Below, piece after piece: positions 8,906-16,291 of a DNA stretch of 23,245 nt. A program made the translations under genes and the position numbers. The stretch is from UBA10427 sp003500135. Its GTDB lineage: Bacteria; Bacteroidota; Bacteroidia; Cytophagales; Cyclobacteriaceae. The DNA lies in the NCBI GenBank assembly GCA_963966275.1, contig CAWZYQ010000051.1:1-23245 (forward strand), read 5' to 3'. The notes under the pieces were generated by a model that did not search any database, was not told the DNA's origin, and was given only the letters and a program-made list of their open reading frames with translations. Every line of letters starts with the position of its first letter. Position 1 is the first letter of the stretch.

Positions 8906-10333
8906 TTAGGCTTTTTGGTTAAGAATCTCTTTCAAATAATGGTTCAGCAGGTGCCATAGTTGGTCAACGTGTTTCTTTTCCACATTGGTTTGCCCGATGC
9001 TGGCCCGCAACATAAATACCCCATTTAATTTTGTGTGGGTAAGATAGGCCCTGCCATCTGAATTGATCTGATCCATAAGCTGATGATTCAATTGATTGAG
9101 TTCATCAAGTGACCTATCAGGTAAATTAGCCCGAAAACACACAAGGTTTAGTTTGTTGGGAGCTGTAATCACAAAGTTTTCACTATTGCTAATACGCTCT
9201 TCAAAGTATTTCGCCAATTCCAAGTGAAGCCTGTACTTCCTTTGGATTCCTTCGACACCAAAGCTTCTTAAGACAAACCATAACTTAAGTGCCCTGAACC
9301 TACGGCCTAACTGAATACCCCAGTCGCGGTAATTGTTTACACGGCTTTCATGTTTGGTTTTGAGGTACTCAGGCAATATCTCGAAAGTCCTGATCAATGC
9401 TTCTTTATCTTTAACAAAATATGCTGAACAATCGAAATTCACGAACATCCACTTGTGAGGATTAAAAACATATGAGTCTGCAAATTCAATATGATCATGG
9501 ATCCATTTACATTCTGGTAACACAGCCGCTGAACCCGCATAGGCAGCATCTACATGTAGCCAGATATCATGTTTTTTACATATTTCCCCGATTTCTTTCA
9601 TGGGATCAAAAGCCAAAACCCCGGTAGTACCTAGCGCCGCTACTACACAGAGCGGCCGAAAACCGTTTTGGATGTCACTCTTTATTTGTTGCTCCAGTGC
9701 TCCCGGGTCCATTCCCCAATTATCATCAACAGGTATCTTTCTTAAATTCTCCCGCCCGAACCCCGCTATTTTAACATCTTTCTCAATGGAACTATGCGCC
9801 TCAGTTGAACAGTAAATGGTAAACCGCTGATCACTACTGTAGCCTTTCTCGTTAATTCCAAAGCCCGATTTTTTTTCACGTGCCGTTATCAAGGCACAAA
9901 GTGTCGCAGTAGAGGCCGTGTCCTGGATCACGCCATGCCATTCATTGGGAAGCTTCAGCATTTCTTTTAGCCAATCCATCACTTTTTCTTCAAGTTCTGC
10001 TGCTGCCGGTGAGGTATCCCATATCATACATTGTGCACCCAAAGCTGCGGTAAGAAACTCACCCAATAAAGAAGGAAAACTACTATTGGCGTTGAAATAC
10101 GCAAAAAATGAGGGGTTCTGCCAATGGGTAATGCCGGGTAGAATGTAGGATACAAAGTCTTTAAAAATAGCTTCAAACTGCTCTCCATTCTCAGGTGACC
10201 GGTCAGGTAAATGCTGTTTAACCCAGCCCGGTTCAACTCGCGATTTTACCGGGTATTGCTCTATGTTTTCGTAATAATCCGCTATCCAATCGACTAATTC
10301 ATGGGCATATTTCCTGAATGAATTGTTTTCCAT
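8906..10333 (-). CDS. PLP-dependent aromatic-L-amino-acid decarboxylase (group II)
   Basis: A pyridoxal-phosphate group II decarboxylase of 475 residues, similar in length to animal DOPA decarboxylase (about 480). Visible active-site residues are K294 in NPHKWMFVNFDC (Schiff-base lysine), D262 in HVDAAYAGSA (pairs with the pyridine nitrogen), H180 in STEAHSSIEK (stacks on the ring), and Y335 in the flexible loop before RDWGIQLGRRFRALKLWF. A Tyr at that loop position favours true decarboxylation over the aldehyde-forming variant that carries Phe. The early segment FFAYFNANSSFPSLLGE is also typical. Likely substrates are Phe, Tyr, Trp or DOPA, giving aromatic amines. The exact one is not predictable. 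It heads a minus-strand unit with a CoA-transferase and an EamA permease. Confidence 0.92.
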   Translation of the reverse strand: MENNSFRKYAHELVDWIADYYENIEQYPVKSRVEPGWVKQHLPDRSPENGEQFEAIFKDFVSYILPGITHWQNPSFFAYFNANSSFPSLLGEFLTAALGAQCMIWDTSPAAAELEEKVMDWLKEMLKLPNEWHGVIQDTASTATLCALITAREKKSGFGINEKGYSSDQRFTIYCSTEAHSSIEKDVKIAGFGRENLRKIPVDDNWGMDPGALEQQIKSDIQNGFRPLCVVAALGTTGVLAFDPMKEIGEICKKHDIWLHVDAAYAGSAAVLPECKWIHDHIEFADSYVFNPHKWMFVNFDCSAYFVKDKEALIRTFEILPEYLKTKHESRVNNYRDWGIQLGRRFRALKLWFVLRSFGVEGIQRKYRLHLELAKYFEERISNSENFVITAPNKLNLVCFRANLPDRSLDELNQLNHQLMDQINSDGRAYLTHTKLNGVFMLRASIGQTNVEKKHVDQLWHLLNHYLKEILNQKA

Positions 10334-10441
10334 AAATGCTTACCATTGTTTAGTGGCATGAATTTATGAAAATTCAATTACTCTCTACCATATTATCTGC
10401 CAGGCACATTCAAATTAATAAAAAGAGTGGTAGATCAGGTA

Positions 10442-10720
10442 TTAAGACAGTTCCTGCAACCCTCTGCGATTAAGAATATCAGAAAGTTTTAAACAATCCT
10501 GAAAATCGGCTTTTTCAAAAAAGCGCGATTTAAAATTATATTTATAGTGAATAATGAAATAGCTGCTGATTTCTTCCAAATACTGCTTTGACTGAATTTC
10601 AGCAATAATACCAAGGGCCTCATTCAATTTATTTTGACTAAGCGCACTGTGAAGATTAGCTGAAAATCGTGCCGTTTCCTCCGGTAACGGACCCTTTATT
10701 TCATTCTCCATGATGTTCAT
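10442..10720 (-). CDS. Small hypothetical protein
   Basis: Unrecognised protein of 92 residues, or 89 if it begins at the second methionine (10711). It is predicted mostly helical and charged, with no signal peptide, membrane helix or cysteine, and contains EALGIIAEIQSKQYLEE followed by an aromatic-rich SSYFIIHYKYNFKSRFFEK. It stands alone 108 bases upstream of the decarboxylase start on the same strand, with an AT-rich non-coding region behind it. The composition looks protein-like, but without homology the reality of this gene is only likely. Confidence 0.55.
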   Translation of the reverse strand: MNIMENEIKGPLPEETARFSANLHSALSQNKLNEALGIIAEIQSKQYLEEISSYFIIHYKYNFKSRFFEKADFQDCLKLSDILNRRGLQELS

Positions 10721-11349
10721 TTTTCAAAATATTAAAATTGTAACACATCAAATAAAAAGCATATTAATTTACGTTATTTCAAATTATATAAATATTTTTT
10801 AATAATACAACAATTATATGTCGTTATTTTTAAATATTTCATATTTTTATAGGCTCAAAGAAAATTCTACTGTGCTGTTCGTAAAATTCAATTGAATTTG
10901 AAACAACCATTTGATTTTGTAAATAATGACCCTTATGTCAATAAGTCGGACATCCCAAATTGTAGAAACGCGTATGTAGTAAGATTAAGGATCGTTCTAA
11001 TTGACTATTTGTTCAATGCCAATAATTTTATCATCGGTCTCTTTTGCATACGGTCATTGAGCATAGTAAATATTTAAATGCCTTTATTCATAACTTTAGT
11101 ATTGATCAAATAATTATATTATAAATCAGTCAAATAAGTCTAAGATCCCTGAATTTTGAATATCTGAGACACTTTGTTTGTTTAAAAAGAGATCATACAG
11201 GTTTATAAATTATATTTGTCATTATTCTAAGTGTAACAATGGTTAACTATTAACATTCAATTATCTTTTTATAAATACCCCGTATTATTTTGTGACCGGA
11301 AGAAGGTCCTCCAGGTGAAAGAAATGAATTTGTTTAAAAACTTTTGACA
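10721..11349. other. AT-rich intergenic region
   Basis: About 630 bases of very AT-rich DNA between two divergent small genes. One 61-codon plus-strand frame (10892-11077) exists, but its composition is not convincing. TATATTTG near 11213 matches the Bacteroidetes -7 box, but no -33 element is correctly spaced. I see no repeats, tRNA or clear hairpins. It probably contains the promoters of the flanking genes. Confidence 0.5.
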
Positions 11350-11928
11350 ATGATAAAAATGAAAATTACGACTTCAATTGTTACAATCATGGCCCTTACA
11401 ATACTATTTGCATGTGGGGGGAAAACAGAAAGAGCTGAACAGGGTCAAACCAATATTGAAAGTTCATCAGAACACTCAAACCATAGTAAAAAAGTAAAAC
11501 ATCAGGGAGAAAAATATAATGCATCACTTGATTACAGCGGTGAGAAAAGCGAGAGTTTAATCGCCTACTACAAATTAAAAGATGCACTCGTGAACTCTGA
11601 TATCGATGCTGCTTCTTCGGCTGGTAAAAAACTCGCTGAATCAATTGCTGAAGAAAAACTTTTGGTCGACAAAGATGCAGTTGAAATAGTGCGTAAGTCC
11701 AATGAGCTTACCGAAATAAGATCCGTCTTTGAGCAAATATCGGTTGATATGTATAAGAACCTACAAGATGGCACAATCCCTTCATCTCAGATATTATACA
11801 AGCAATACTGCCCCATGGCATTTGAAAACAAAGGAGCTTATTGGCTAAGCAACATGAAAGAGGTATACAATCCGTATTTCGGAGATCAGATGTTGCACTG
11901 TGGACGCATTGAAGAAACAATCAATTAA
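11350..11928 (+). CDS. DUF3347-domain lipoprotein
   Basis: Lipoprotein of 192 residues. The signal peptide ends at ILFACGG, with the lipidated cysteine at residue 22. A low-complexity Ser/His/Lys linker follows, then a single DUF3347 domain from about residue 60 to the end, beginning SLIAYYKLKDALVNSDIDAA. The domain ends with the family's conserved metal-ligand-like signatures YCPMAFENKGAYWLS and PYFGDQMLHCG. DUF3347 is commonly found alone or fused to RND-efflux adaptor proteins of the CusB type, and a role in periplasmic copper or other soft-metal handling is the usual suggestion. Cys, Met and His in the two motifs fit that. A TTG at 11344 could extend it by two codons. No efflux genes are adjacent, so the function stays tentative. 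Confidence 0.85.
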   Translation: MIKMKITTSIVTIMALTILFACGGKTERAEQGQTNIESSSEHSNHSKKVKHQGEKYNASLDYSGEKSESLIAYYKLKDALVNSDIDAASSAGKKLAESIAEEKLLVDKDAVEIVRKSNELTEIRSVFEQISVDMYKNLQDGTIPSSQILYKQYCPMAFENKGAYWLSNMKEVYNPYFGDQMLHCGRIEETIN

Positions 11929-11935
11929 GTGTAAC

Positions 11936-11967
11936 AATCCGGCCTCATTAGTAAAGGTGGCCGGATT
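11936..11967 (+). terminator. Probable terminator after the DUF3347 gene
   Basis: A perfect 9-base-pair stem, AATCCGGCC with GGCCGGATT, begins 8 bases after the stop codon with a 14-base loop. The following sequence is TACAGTTTCATTT, so the T-run is imperfect. The strong stem and placement favour a terminator. Confidence 0.55.
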
Positions 11968-12089
11968 TACAGTTTCATTTGACCCAATTCGTGCCATTTT
12001 CGGGCCGTTTTGTCTAATTCGCAAACTTTGAACACAGGTTATACCACAATTATTCTTATTTTTGCCTAAACTAAAAAAAACCTCTTTCA

Positions 12090-13502
12090 ATGCGAAAAAA
12101 GACTAAAATTGTAGCCACAATTTCAGATCGTAATTGTGATATTTCCTTTCTTAAAGAACTTAGAAAAGCCGGAATGAATGTAGTCCGGTTAAACACCGCC
12201 CACCAAACCCATGAAGATACGCTAAAAGTTGTCAACAATGTAAGGGCGGTATCTAAGAGAATAGCGCTTCTGTTAGATACTAAAGGTCCTGAAATCAGAA
12301 CCACAAAAGCCGAGGCTTCATTCCTGGTAAAATTTGGGGATAAAATCTATATCAAAGGAGACCCCGAAGGCACCACAAGTCAGGAGTTGGTTTATGTAAA
12401 CTATGAAAACTTTGTACAGGATGTTTCATTAGGCAGTCGTATTCTGATCGATGATGGTAGTGTGGAACTTATGGCTGTCGAAAAAGAAGAAGACCGATTG
12501 CTCTGCGAAGTAAAAAATAACGGTAAAATAAGCGGCAAGAAAAGTATTAACATTCCATCCGTACATGTAAAGTTACCGGCATTAAGTCAAAAAGACATTG
12601 ATTTCATACACTTTGCAATCGACCACGATCTGGATTTTATTGCCCATTCATTTGTCAGAAATAAGGAAGATGTTTTGGCCGTTCAAAAAATCCTGGATGA
12701 ACGTGGGTCTGATATTAAGATCATTGCTAAAATAGAAAACCAGGAAGGTGTAGATAACATTGATGAAATACTTGACTATGCCTATGGCATAATGGTGGCA
12801 AGGGGAGACCTGGCGGTTGAAATTCCGCAGGAACGCATCCCGGTAATACAAAAGCTTCTTATCAACAAGTGCGTTGCAAGAAGAAAGCCTGTAATTACCG
12901 CAACGCAAATGTTGCATTCTATGATCGACAATCCGAGGCCGACCCGTGCGGAGATCAGTGACGTGGCCAACGCGATATATGATGGTACTGACGCCATAAT
13001 GTTGAGTGGGGAAACTGCATATGGAGCATATCCTGTAGAATCAGTTCAAACGATGAGTAATATTGCACTTTCCACAGAGTCATCAAAAAATGAAATAAAG
13101 GAAACACCATTTTTGGTGATCAACAATGATATATCCGCTTTCTTAGCCAGAAGCGCTGTGAATGCCATTACAGAGCTGGGCACTAAAGCAATAATATGCG
13201 ATACCCTAACCGGACGAACGCCACGTGCCCTGGCAGCATATCGTGGTAAAAACCTGATACTTGCGATATGCTACAGGGAAAAAACGATGCGGGAACTTGC
13301 GCTTACTTATGGTGTATATGTTAAATATATTCCAAGAACCAATGCTGCTAAAGAATTCATTAACGTTGCGATTGATTCTTTAACTCAAAAATCCAATATT
13401 ATGCCGGAAGACCGAATTATTGTAATTGCAGGTAATTTTGGCGATTCACACGGCGCCTCATATATGGAGGTTAGTTCCGTAAAAAATATCAGAAACTCGT
13501 AA
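12090..13502 (+). CDS. pyk: Pyruvate kinase
   Basis: Glycolytic enzyme of 470 residues converting phosphoenolpyruvate and ADP to pyruvate and ATP in the cytoplasm. Motifs include KIVATISDRNCD at the N-terminus (where many homologues have IGPAS), MNVVRLNTAHQTHE (29-42), LLDTKGPEIRT (61-71), IIAKIENQEGVDNIDEIL, YGIMVARGDLAVEIP, and PVITATQMLHSMIDNPRPTRAEISDVANAIYDGTDAIMLSGE split over the active-site barrel. E68 in DTKGPEIRT predicts K+-dependence. The serine usually found before His in RxNxSH, a potassium ligand, is alanine here (A37), a variant I also associate with other Bacteroidetes enzymes. The C-terminal regulatory domain is complete and ends close to the stop. The likely terminator (14201-14232) is now separated from the gene by an intron insertion. 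Confidence 0.97.
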   Translation: MRKKTKIVATISDRNCDISFLKELRKAGMNVVRLNTAHQTHEDTLKVVNNVRAVSKRIALLLDTKGPEIRTTKAEASFLVKFGDKIYIKGDPEGTTSQELVYVNYENFVQDVSLGSRILIDDGSVELMAVEKEEDRLLCEVKNNGKISGKKSINIPSVHVKLPALSQKDIDFIHFAIDHDLDFIAHSFVRNKEDVLAVQKILDERGSDIKIIAKIENQEGVDNIDEILDYAYGIMVARGDLAVEIPQERIPVIQKLLINKCVARRKPVITATQMLHSMIDNPRPTRAEISDVANAIYDGTDAIMLSGETAYGAYPVESVQTMSNIALSTESSKNEIKETPFLVINNDISAFLARSAVNAITELGTKAIICDTLTGRTPRALAAYRGKNLILAICYREKTMRELALTYGVYVKYIPRTNAAKEFINVAIDSLTQKSNIMPEDRIIVIAGNFGDSHGASYMEVSSVKNIRNS

Positions 13503-13523
13503 TTAGAATAGATAATTGTGGAG

Positions 13524-14199
13524 ATCGAGTAGGAAGATAGGGATTATTTCCCTACCTGTCCTCTCACACCACCGTACGTACCGTTCGGTATACGGCGGTT
13601 CCTTACTTTACATCTCTCGATGTGTGAATGTTGTTTTCAGCTATCCGGCTAACCTTGTTACTCTTACCTATCTTGGGATTCCGTCCTATTTTCCGGTAAG
13701 GAGCCTCATTATGAGCATCTAACTACATCTGTTCGCTTCGGTAGCATTCATTTACTATCCACTGTAAGGTTCGGCCCTTCCCTTTTTATTATCTCCCAAC
13801 ATGGTTGAGGTCAAATTACCGGGTACTATGGCCTCGGCTGACTTCTCATGGCTAGCTTTACTCCGTGCTTCTCACTCTGTTTCCACACGTCCATGAGACC
13901 TCCCCGGGTAAGAACGATAACTTTCATCCCATATACCTGCTGCATCTACCATGTGAACCCCGGGCAGTATCGGACTTTAGCTTGTTTGGCAACCTCATCC
14001 AGTTCACTTTAGCCTTTTATGCAGTTCCTGTTCGTCAGGCCGGGATTTTGCCGTTCGGAACGATGCTGTACCGATGCGTCAGCACTCGCTTCCTTCAGAT
14101 TCCACCTCGCAATGGACACCCTTGCCTTTAGCTAACACTTCCTACTGCCAAGTGTGTTCGGGACTTGCACCCTATAGTTATCGCCCATGCCGGGCACAC
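13524..14199 (-). mobile_element. Group IIC intron, lacking its encoded reverse transcriptase
   Basis: Read on the minus strand it starts GTGTGCCCGGCATGGGCG, continues with AGGGTGCAAGTCCCGAAC, GCAAGGGTGTCC, GGAATCTGAAGGAAGCG and CTTACCCGGGGAGGTCT, and ends with domain V and a short domain VI. Each block matches what I recall of the group IIC intron of Oceanobacillus iheyensis. Domain V (about 13567-13600) has the CGC catalytic triad in ACCGCCG, a 2-base bulge and a 34-base length, all IIC features. Domain VI ends CTACTCGAT with a candidate branch-point A. Total length is 676 bases, against about 1.9-2.5 kb for introns with a reverse transcriptase in domain IV. Only about 150-200 bases remain there, with stops in all frames, so no maturase is encoded. 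The 5' exon ends in a terminator hairpin plus T-run, the IIC target type. Boundaries are probably correct to within one or two bases. Confidence 0.9.
13567..13600 (-). ncRNA. Domain V of the group IIC intron (catalytic hairpin)
   Basis: Minus-strand hairpin pairing ACCGCCGTA with TACGGTGGT (one G-T wobble), then an upper stem ACC/GGT with a CG bulge on the 3' side. The CGC triad at its base and the bulge are the metal-binding catalytic core of IIC introns. All expected pairs are intact, so the ribozyme core is not visibly mutated. Confidence 0.85.
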
Positions 14200-14200
14200 C

Positions 14201-14232
14201 AAAAAAAGCCATCTTTAAGGATGGCTTTTTTT
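14201..14232. terminator. Palindromic intrinsic terminator, probable pyk terminator and intron target
   Basis: AAAAAAAGCCATC pairs with GATGGCTTTTTTT around a 6-base loop. The element has A-runs on one side and T-runs on the other, so it can end transcription from either direction. In the plus direction it is the first terminator after pyk. On the minus strand it lies one base before the 5' end of the group IIC intron, exactly the kind of site these introns choose. Confidence 0.85.
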
Positions 14233-14400
14233 GTGCAATTATCCTATTGAGCGTATTCCATACTTAATACTATTGGATGGTGCAATTTTAATTATAGAAC
14301 ATTTAATTGTACTTAACCATAAAAAATTGTGATCGTCAAAAGATAAGATGCTTCTATTCTGTTATCATTATATTTAAGCAGATTTTATATGTTGCAATAA

Positions 14401-15320
14401 ATGATATCAGTACGTTTTTATTTAGTTGTTCTGGTTGCGCTTCAGTTCATTTGTTTAGGGTTAAATGCCCGGGCGCAACAAACGCGTTTACAATCTTTAG
14501 AAGATTCACTTTACAAAGTAAATTCGGCGCCTCAATTCATTGACCTCTTAAATGAACTGGGAAAAGAATATATTTTTGTTAATCCTACAAAAGCCTACAG
14601 CTACAGTGATTCAGCAAGAGTATTATCAGAAAAGATCAAAGTTTTTTCAATAGTTGACCACGATTTTAAAAGTCCTATTAACACTCTTAAAGGATTTTCC
14701 GAATTGTTGGCCAATAATTTTGAGATGTTTAGCAAAGAACATGTCAAATCCACAACTCGTGATATAAAAAATTATTGGGCAATACCTTAAAAATGAGCAA
14801 AAACTTGCTCAAATGGGCCAAAAAACAACTTCATGGATGAAGTATTAACCCTGAAAAGTTTGACGTAAAAGACCCTCTGGAGGAAGTCGTCTCCTATTCT
14901 CATAACAGTATTGAAGATTAAAACATAAATGTGATCCAAAATTATGATCATAATTGCCATGCATATGCCGATCGCAATCAAATCGAAGTCGCTATAAGTA
15001 ACTTGATAGGAAACGCCTTAAAGTTCAGTCCTCCAGATAGTGAAATCAAAATAAAAGCAAATACCGCTGATGATCTCATTTTAATAAGTATAAGTGATCA
15101 GGGAAAGGGAATGCCTCATGAGGTTTCCGATGATCTTTTCAAAGTTCGTGTCAACAGTATGAAAGGCACAAGTGGTGAAAAGGTGTCGGGCCTTGGCCTT
15201 ATACTTTCATATGACTTTGTTCTGGCTAATGAGGGTAAAATATGGTTCAATAATAATTCAGGTAAAGGAGTGACCTTCTCAATCGAACTCCCATCTCCAA
15301 ATCCCAAACAATATTCTTAA
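14401..15320 (+). pseudogene. Decayed sensor histidine kinase
   Basis: Remnant of a membrane sensor kinase. Codons from 14401 give a signal peptide (cut near NARAQ) and the start of a TPR-type sensor region with NPTKAYSYSDSARVLSEKIK. They then jump straight into a HisKA H-box, VDHDFKSPINTLKGF with the phospho-acceptor H87. The remaining TPRs, membrane helix and coiled coil are missing, so an internal deletion is likely. After a frameshift between about 14760 and 14800 the dimerisation helix resumes (NLLKWAKKQLHG), followed by in-frame stops TGA at 14838 and TAA at 14919. The ATPase domain then reads through: N-box NLIGNALKFS, G1 DQGKGMP, G2 SGLGLILSYDFV, ending near 15320. Three or more independent lesions make it a pseudogene. 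The ATPase part could be translated alone from a GTG at 14931, but I see no reason to expect function. Confidence 0.88.
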
Positions 15321-15427
15321 AGACATCTTTCAAACTAATATTTCCGTATAATATATTGTGTAGATGATATTCAACATGATTTCTGCGAAGTAAGTTCGCT
15401 ATCTTTTGTACATATAACTTTACTGAA

Positions 15428-15640
15428 ATGAAAAAGATCATAACCATAATTCTTGCGGCATTTTTACCGGTATTAACTGTATCTGCACATCCCGGACATG
15501 GCATTGTTGAGGAAGGCCCGCTGCATTATATACTCTCAATAGAGCACGTTGTGCCTATTGTTATTTTTGCATTTATCATATATTATTTCATCCGAACCAT
15601 TTTGCAAAAAGACAGCTATAAGAACTCTCCCAGACATTGA
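15428..15640 (+). CDS. Small His-rich membrane protein, mini-HupE-like (copy 1)
   Basis: A 70-residue protein with a clear signal peptide, likely cut after VSA so that the mature chain starts H21-P-G-H24-G. A G30-x-x-H33-x5-E39-H40 motif follows, then one membrane helix (about 41-58) and a short charged tail. HupE/UreJ nickel permeases begin their mature form with a similar HPGHG and carry GxxHPxxGxDH at the start of their first helix, so this looks like a one-helix miniature of that segment. Its paralogue (15735-15941) and hypA follow directly. Mature N-terminal histidine and the spaced histidines suggest metal binding at the periplasmic face. The role as a nickel ligand or nickel-uptake accessory is inference from motif and context. 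The coding status is supported by conservation between the two copies. Confidence 0.75.
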   Translation: MKKIITIILAAFLPVLTVSAHPGHGIVEEGPLHYILSIEHVVPIVIFAFIIYYFIRTILQKDSYKNSPRH

Positions 15641-15734
15641 TTTGACTCCCAAATCAATGGGTTAATCTAATATGATGAATATCATAGTTTATCGACCATG
15701 ATATTCGGATATTATTTACCAAAATCTCAGGACT

Positions 15735-15941
15735 ATGAAACGCACTATTTGGATTCTCAGTTTAATTTTAGCGGCATTTTCAGTAAATGCCCATGAAGGC
15801 CATGGTATTGTAGAACATGGGCCTGCTCATTATGTATTTACTCCCGAACACGGCATGTATACATTGGGCGTAGTTTTGATTATTGCAATACTTTGGTTTT
15901 TTGTTGTCAAATACAAGAAATCAAAAAAACGAAATGCATGA
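15735..15941 (+). CDS. Small His-rich membrane protein, mini-HupE-like (copy 2)
   Basis: A 68-residue paralogue of the preceding protein, with the same order: signal peptide cut after VNA, mature start H20-E-G-H23-G, then H28, G29-x-x-H32-x5-E38-H39, one helix (about 41-58) and a very basic end KYKKSKKRNA. The positive tail favours the C-terminus in the cytoplasm and the histidines outside. Shared residues with copy 1 include HxGHGIVExGPxHY. Its end overlaps the hypA start by 8 bases, which ties it to nickel delivery for hydrogenase. The 94-base gap between the copies has no clear terminator, so they are probably co-transcribed. The function is not established. Confidence 0.8.
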   Translation: MKRTIWILSLILAAFSVNAHEGHGIVEHGPAHYVFTPEHGMYTLGVVLIIAILWFFVVKYKKSKKRNA

Positions 15942-16275
15942 ATTATCTATTGCACTAAGTATAGTCGATATAGCTGAAAAAGAAGTAGCCAAAATAAAAG
16001 GCGAATCAGTAAGCGATATAGAGCTTGAAATCGGAAAATTAGCCGGAATAGAAAAAGAAGCGCTTGAATTCGCTTGGCCTGAGGCAATTAAAAACAGTGT
16101 GCTCAGCGAGGCGAATAGAGTGATTAGGTGGGTAGAGGCAGAAGCTATTTGTAATGAGTGCCAAAAAACATACCCAATTAATGATCTATATGATATTTGC
16201 CCTCATTGCGGTTCGTATTTTAAAGGGATCAATAAGGGCAAAGAGCTTAAGATCAAATCATTGACAATTTGTTAA
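15934..16275 (+). CDS. hypA: Hydrogenase maturation nickel metallochaperone HypA
   Basis: A 113-residue HypA that hands nickel to the large subunit of [NiFe]-hydrogenase together with HypB. The start at MHELSIALS is fixed by the invariant nickel-binding M1-H2-E3 motif. The frame is open 17 codons upstream, but only as overlap with the small membrane-protein gene. The structural zinc site has two CxxC pairs: C73-x2-C76 and C89-x2-C92. It overlaps the upstream gene by 8 bases, and hypB starts 16 bases after its stop. Length and motifs are standard, and the identification is secure. Confidence 0.97.
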   Translation: MHELSIALSIVDIAEKEVAKIKGESVSDIELEIGKLAGIEKEALEFAWPEAIKNSVLSEANRVIRWVEAEAICNECQKTYPINDLYDICPHCGSYFKGINKGKELKIKSLTIC

Positions 16276-16291
16276 CCTAAATTTTTCAATC

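Noticed and set aside
10892..11077. A 61-codon plus-strand frame in the AT-rich gap
   Set aside because: Its composition follows the AT-rich background, no recognised motif or promoter supports it, and it overlaps no conserved feature.
12027..12064. Promoter of pyk with TTTG at 12027 and TATTTTTG at 12057
   Set aside because: The -7 box is an exact match, but the spacer of 26 bases is longer than the usual 17-23, so I did not list it as a promoter.
13516..14131. Plus-strand open frames of 68 and 88 codons after pyk
   Set aside because: They lie wholly inside the group II intron on the opposite strand and are explained by conserved ribozyme sequence rather than protein coding.
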